NCBI RefSeq assembly: GCF_013113835.1
Contig: NZ_VTYQ01000001.1
Coordinates: forward strand, 372,001 to 436,000
DNA length: 64,000 nucleotides
Source: Vibrio sp. RE88
GTDB lineage: Bacteria > Pseudomonadota > Gammaproteobacteria > Enterobacterales > Vibrionaceae
Reading direction: 5' to 3'
The position numbers and the translations under genes are program-made. Below are positions 62,410 through 64,000 of the stretch, piece by piece. How positions within the stretch are numbered: the stretch's first letter is position 1; every line of letters begins with the position of its first letter. The notes below the pieces were generated by a model. The model saw only the letters and a list, made by a program, of their open reading frames with translations. It had not been told where the DNA came from and did no database searches.

Positions 62410-63333
62410 ATGAACAACTACAAACTGCTGCACCCATTGCTGGTACTGCTCCAAACTCGTAGCTTGACCGAGGCGGCACTACAGCTCAACGTCACTCAGT
62501 CAGCGATGAGCCGAACCTTGAGCCAGATAAGGACGGCCTTTGACGACCCGATTTTGATTCGGGAAGGTAAGCAGTTTGTGGTCAGTGCCAAAGGCCAGCA
62601 GTTACTCGCTCAACTGCCAGATTTGATTGGATCATTAGATGAGCTTTATGCGGTGGAAGAGTTTTCGCCTCACGCTTGTCAGCGAGAGTTTAGACTGGCC
62701 TACACGGCATTTTTATCTGAATCGAGTGTGCCTCTTGTGTCTTCTGAACTGCTTAGATTGGCGCCAAACGCAGGAGTAAATGGAGAGCTGTGGCAAGATC
62801 AGCATGTCAGCGTTCTTGGTGACAGCCCGATTGATGTACTGGCGACTACACTCGACTACTTTCCTGAGAATATCTACGGCAAAAAATTGCTTGAAGACGA
62901 ATATGTGGTGCTGATGTCTGGTAGTCATTCGCTGGCTGAGGCTAGCCTTGAAATGGATGATTATTTTGGTGCTTCTCACGTGATGGTGCATGGTATGCGA
63001 GAGATGCGTCAGTATGTGGGCGAGCAGTTTGAACAGCGCCAGATTCGCCGTAAGGTGATCGCCAGAGTGCCATCGTTTACTGCGGCAATGGAATTGGTCT
63101 GTCAGAGTGATGCGCTGGTTACCGCGCCTTTGCATCTAGCGGGCTACTTCGCCAATCGGTTTGACTATGTTGTAAAGCCATTGCCCTTCGACTTGCCCAA
63201 GCATAGTTACTATCTGCTGTGGCACAGTCAGCATCAAAAAGATCCTGCCCATCGATGGTTTCGGGAGCAGAGCTTTGCGGCATTGCAGCGGCATTTGAAG
63301 CTGATGCACGCTGCTGGCGTTGAGCAGATGTAA
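62410..63333 (+). CDS. LysR-family transcriptional regulator
   Basis: 307 residues. The helix-turn-helix is LHPLLVLLQTRSLTEAALQLNVTQSAMSRTLSQIRTAFDD with PILIREGKQFVVSAKG following, and an effector domain from about 90. This NodD/ToxR-independent type without an obvious cognate promoter is common in Vibrio. It follows the GNAT gene by 15 bp, so the two probably form an operon. Confidence 0.9.
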   Translation: MNNYKLLHPLLVLLQTRSLTEAALQLNVTQSAMSRTLSQIRTAFDDPILIREGKQFVVSAKGQQLLAQLPDLIGSLDELYAVEEFSPHACQREFRLAYTAFLSESSVPLVSSELLRLAPNAGVNGELWQDQHVSVLGDSPIDVLATTLDYFPENIYGKKLLEDEYVVLMSGSHSLAEASLEMDDYFGASHVMVHGMREMRQYVGEQFEQRQIRRKVIARVPSFTAAMELVCQSDALVTAPLHLAGYFANRFDYVVKPLPFDLPKHSYYLLWHSQHQKDPAHRWFREQSFAALQRHLKLMHAAGVEQM

Positions 63334-63335
63334 AA

Positions 63336-63358
63336 AAGCCCTGATAGTCAGGGCTTTT
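63336..63358. terminator. Bidirectional terminator between the LysR gene and malT
   Basis: AAAGCCCTGA, a short loop, TCAGGGCTTT with T-runs on both sides. Confidence 0.85.
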
Positions 63359-63380
63359 TGCTGAGATTGAGAACCTAGTG

Positions 63381-64000
63381 TCAGTAACCCATTAATTGCA
63401 GAAGGTTTTCTGCAGTTTTGATCGCCTCTTTTCGGTTCGCGATATTGAGCTTCTGGTACAGGTTACGAATGTGGGTTTTGATCGTGGTGCCCGCCACATC
63501 CAACTCCTGAGCAATTTGCTCGTTACTAAAGCCAGAATAGATCAGGCCAAGTACCTGCCATTCACGTTGAGTTAGTGGACTGGTGCGAACCAGCTCTGGA
63601 ATATTCGGGTGGTTAACCAGCTTTTCAACAAACTCTTCATCAAAGTGAACCGAGCGGCTACGTTGAGTTGTCGAGATGTCTTTGAGCAACTGTTGAGCGC
63701 GGTGGCGTTCAAGATCACCCAACTCATTTTTGTTGACCAGTTTTTCGAGAATATGACCGATTTTGCCGCCTTCAACGAGGAAATTGCCCAAAATCCCCGT
63801 CTGATTTGTCAGTTCCAGCGCTTGTTTGAGCAGTAACTTGGCGCGCTCTTCATCTTGCTGCGTGGTCGCCAACACAGCTTCAACAATTAGGTTGCGGTTA
63901 TTGTCCGTGACCAGACTGTTGTGATTCGCTTGCTCTTGAAGGAATTTAAGCGTTTCAGCCGCTTCATCAAACATACCCAGATTGATCTGTGCACGGGAGA
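63381..64000 (-). CDS. malT: Maltose regulon activator MalT (C-terminal part only)
   Basis: The frame stays open to base 64000, so only the C-terminal about 206 residues of a protein usually near 900 are in the window. The internal ATG at 63974 is not the start. The LuxR-type helix-turn-helix lies at the end: [59 protein letters not shown]. The segment before it ([20 protein letters not shown]...) matches the C-terminal helical sensor of MalT. In the whole protein an N-terminal ATPase binds ATP and maltotriose. Name is inferred from the C-terminus; another LAL-type regulator is less likely. Confidence 0.82.
   Translation of the reverse strand, partial: SRAQINLGMFDEAAETLKFLQEQANHNSLVTDNNRNLIVEAVLATTQQDEERAKLLLKQALELTNQTGILGNFLVEGGKIGHILEKLVNKNELGDLERHRAQQLLKDISTTQRSRSVHFDEEFVEKLVNHPNIPELVRTSPLTQREWQVLGLIYSGFSNEQIAQELDVAGTTIKTHIRNLYQKLNIANRKEAIKTAENLLQLMGY

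Noticed and set aside
1..64000. tRNA genes, CRISPR arrays, complete insertion sequences, superintegron attC cassettes
   Set aside because: No cloverleaf, repeat-spacer array, transposase gene with inverted ends or attC-type repeats were recognised by reading the sequence.

Overview
The window looks like a chromosomal segment of a Vibrio. Moderate GC, a YibL homologue, a DUF2850-like small protein, a MalT C-terminus, a proteinase-K-like secreted protease with a PPC tail, many chemoreceptors and LysR regulators, and type VI secretion-style PAAR-like genes all fit that genus. The species cannot be fixed from the sequence alone. No tRNA, rRNA, CRISPR array, complete insertion sequence or prophage was seen.

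Layout. 1-2905 (minus): a PAAR-like DUF4150 protein and a degenerate M23-peptidase-like protein that runs off the left edge, probably a type VI secretion cargo module. 3172-6712: a stand-alone AAA ATPase, an MBL-fold hydrolase and a secreted phosphatase-superfamily enzyme ending in three 48-residue cysteine repeats. 6780-12822: LysR regulators paired with a coniferyl-aldehyde-type dehydrogenase and with a haloalkane dehalogenase/SDR pair, then a nucleotidyltransferase. 12987-15699: an OmpR-type two-component system divergent from a secreted HbpS/GlcG-like protein. 15779-16927: a YcaQ-like glycosylase.

17095-40281 is a large purine-catabolism region. Its minus-strand arm encodes 8-oxoguanine deaminase, two purine permeases and UraH. 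A plus-strand operon encodes PuuE, UraD, allantoicase, AllA and PuuD. A second minus-strand operon encodes XdhA, XdhB, XdhC and GuaD, with a GntR/FCD regulator beside it. Together these take guanine, 8-oxoguanine and (hypo)xanthine to urate, 5-hydroxyisourate, OHCU, allantoin, allantoate, ureidoglycolate, and finally glyoxylate plus urea. Five copies or near-copies of the palindrome TTGTATACAA lie upstream of uraH/puuE, of xdhA and of the GntR gene itself, so this regulator is probably local and autoregulated. Inserted in the region are a dCache chemoreceptor, a GST/Lrp pair and a periplasmic SUOX-like protein coupled to a hybrid kinase.

40505-48814 is more AT-rich and accessory: a DUF2850-like protein, a strongly folded element of unknown identity, a methyltransferase/LysR pair, an AraC-GyrI regulator, a run of tiny overlapping ORFs, a cold-shock protein, an ECF42 sigma factor with its DGPF partner behind a recognisable ECF42-type promoter, and a HxlR/EthD pair. 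49072-64000 holds exported hydrolases (lipoprotein amidohydrolase, subtilase, DUF4344 metallopeptidase, a 958-residue phosphatase-superfamily protein), an isochorismatase/GlxA-type regulator pair, a second chemoreceptor, a CatB-type acetyltransferase, YibL, a GNAT/LysR pair and the C-terminal part of MalT.
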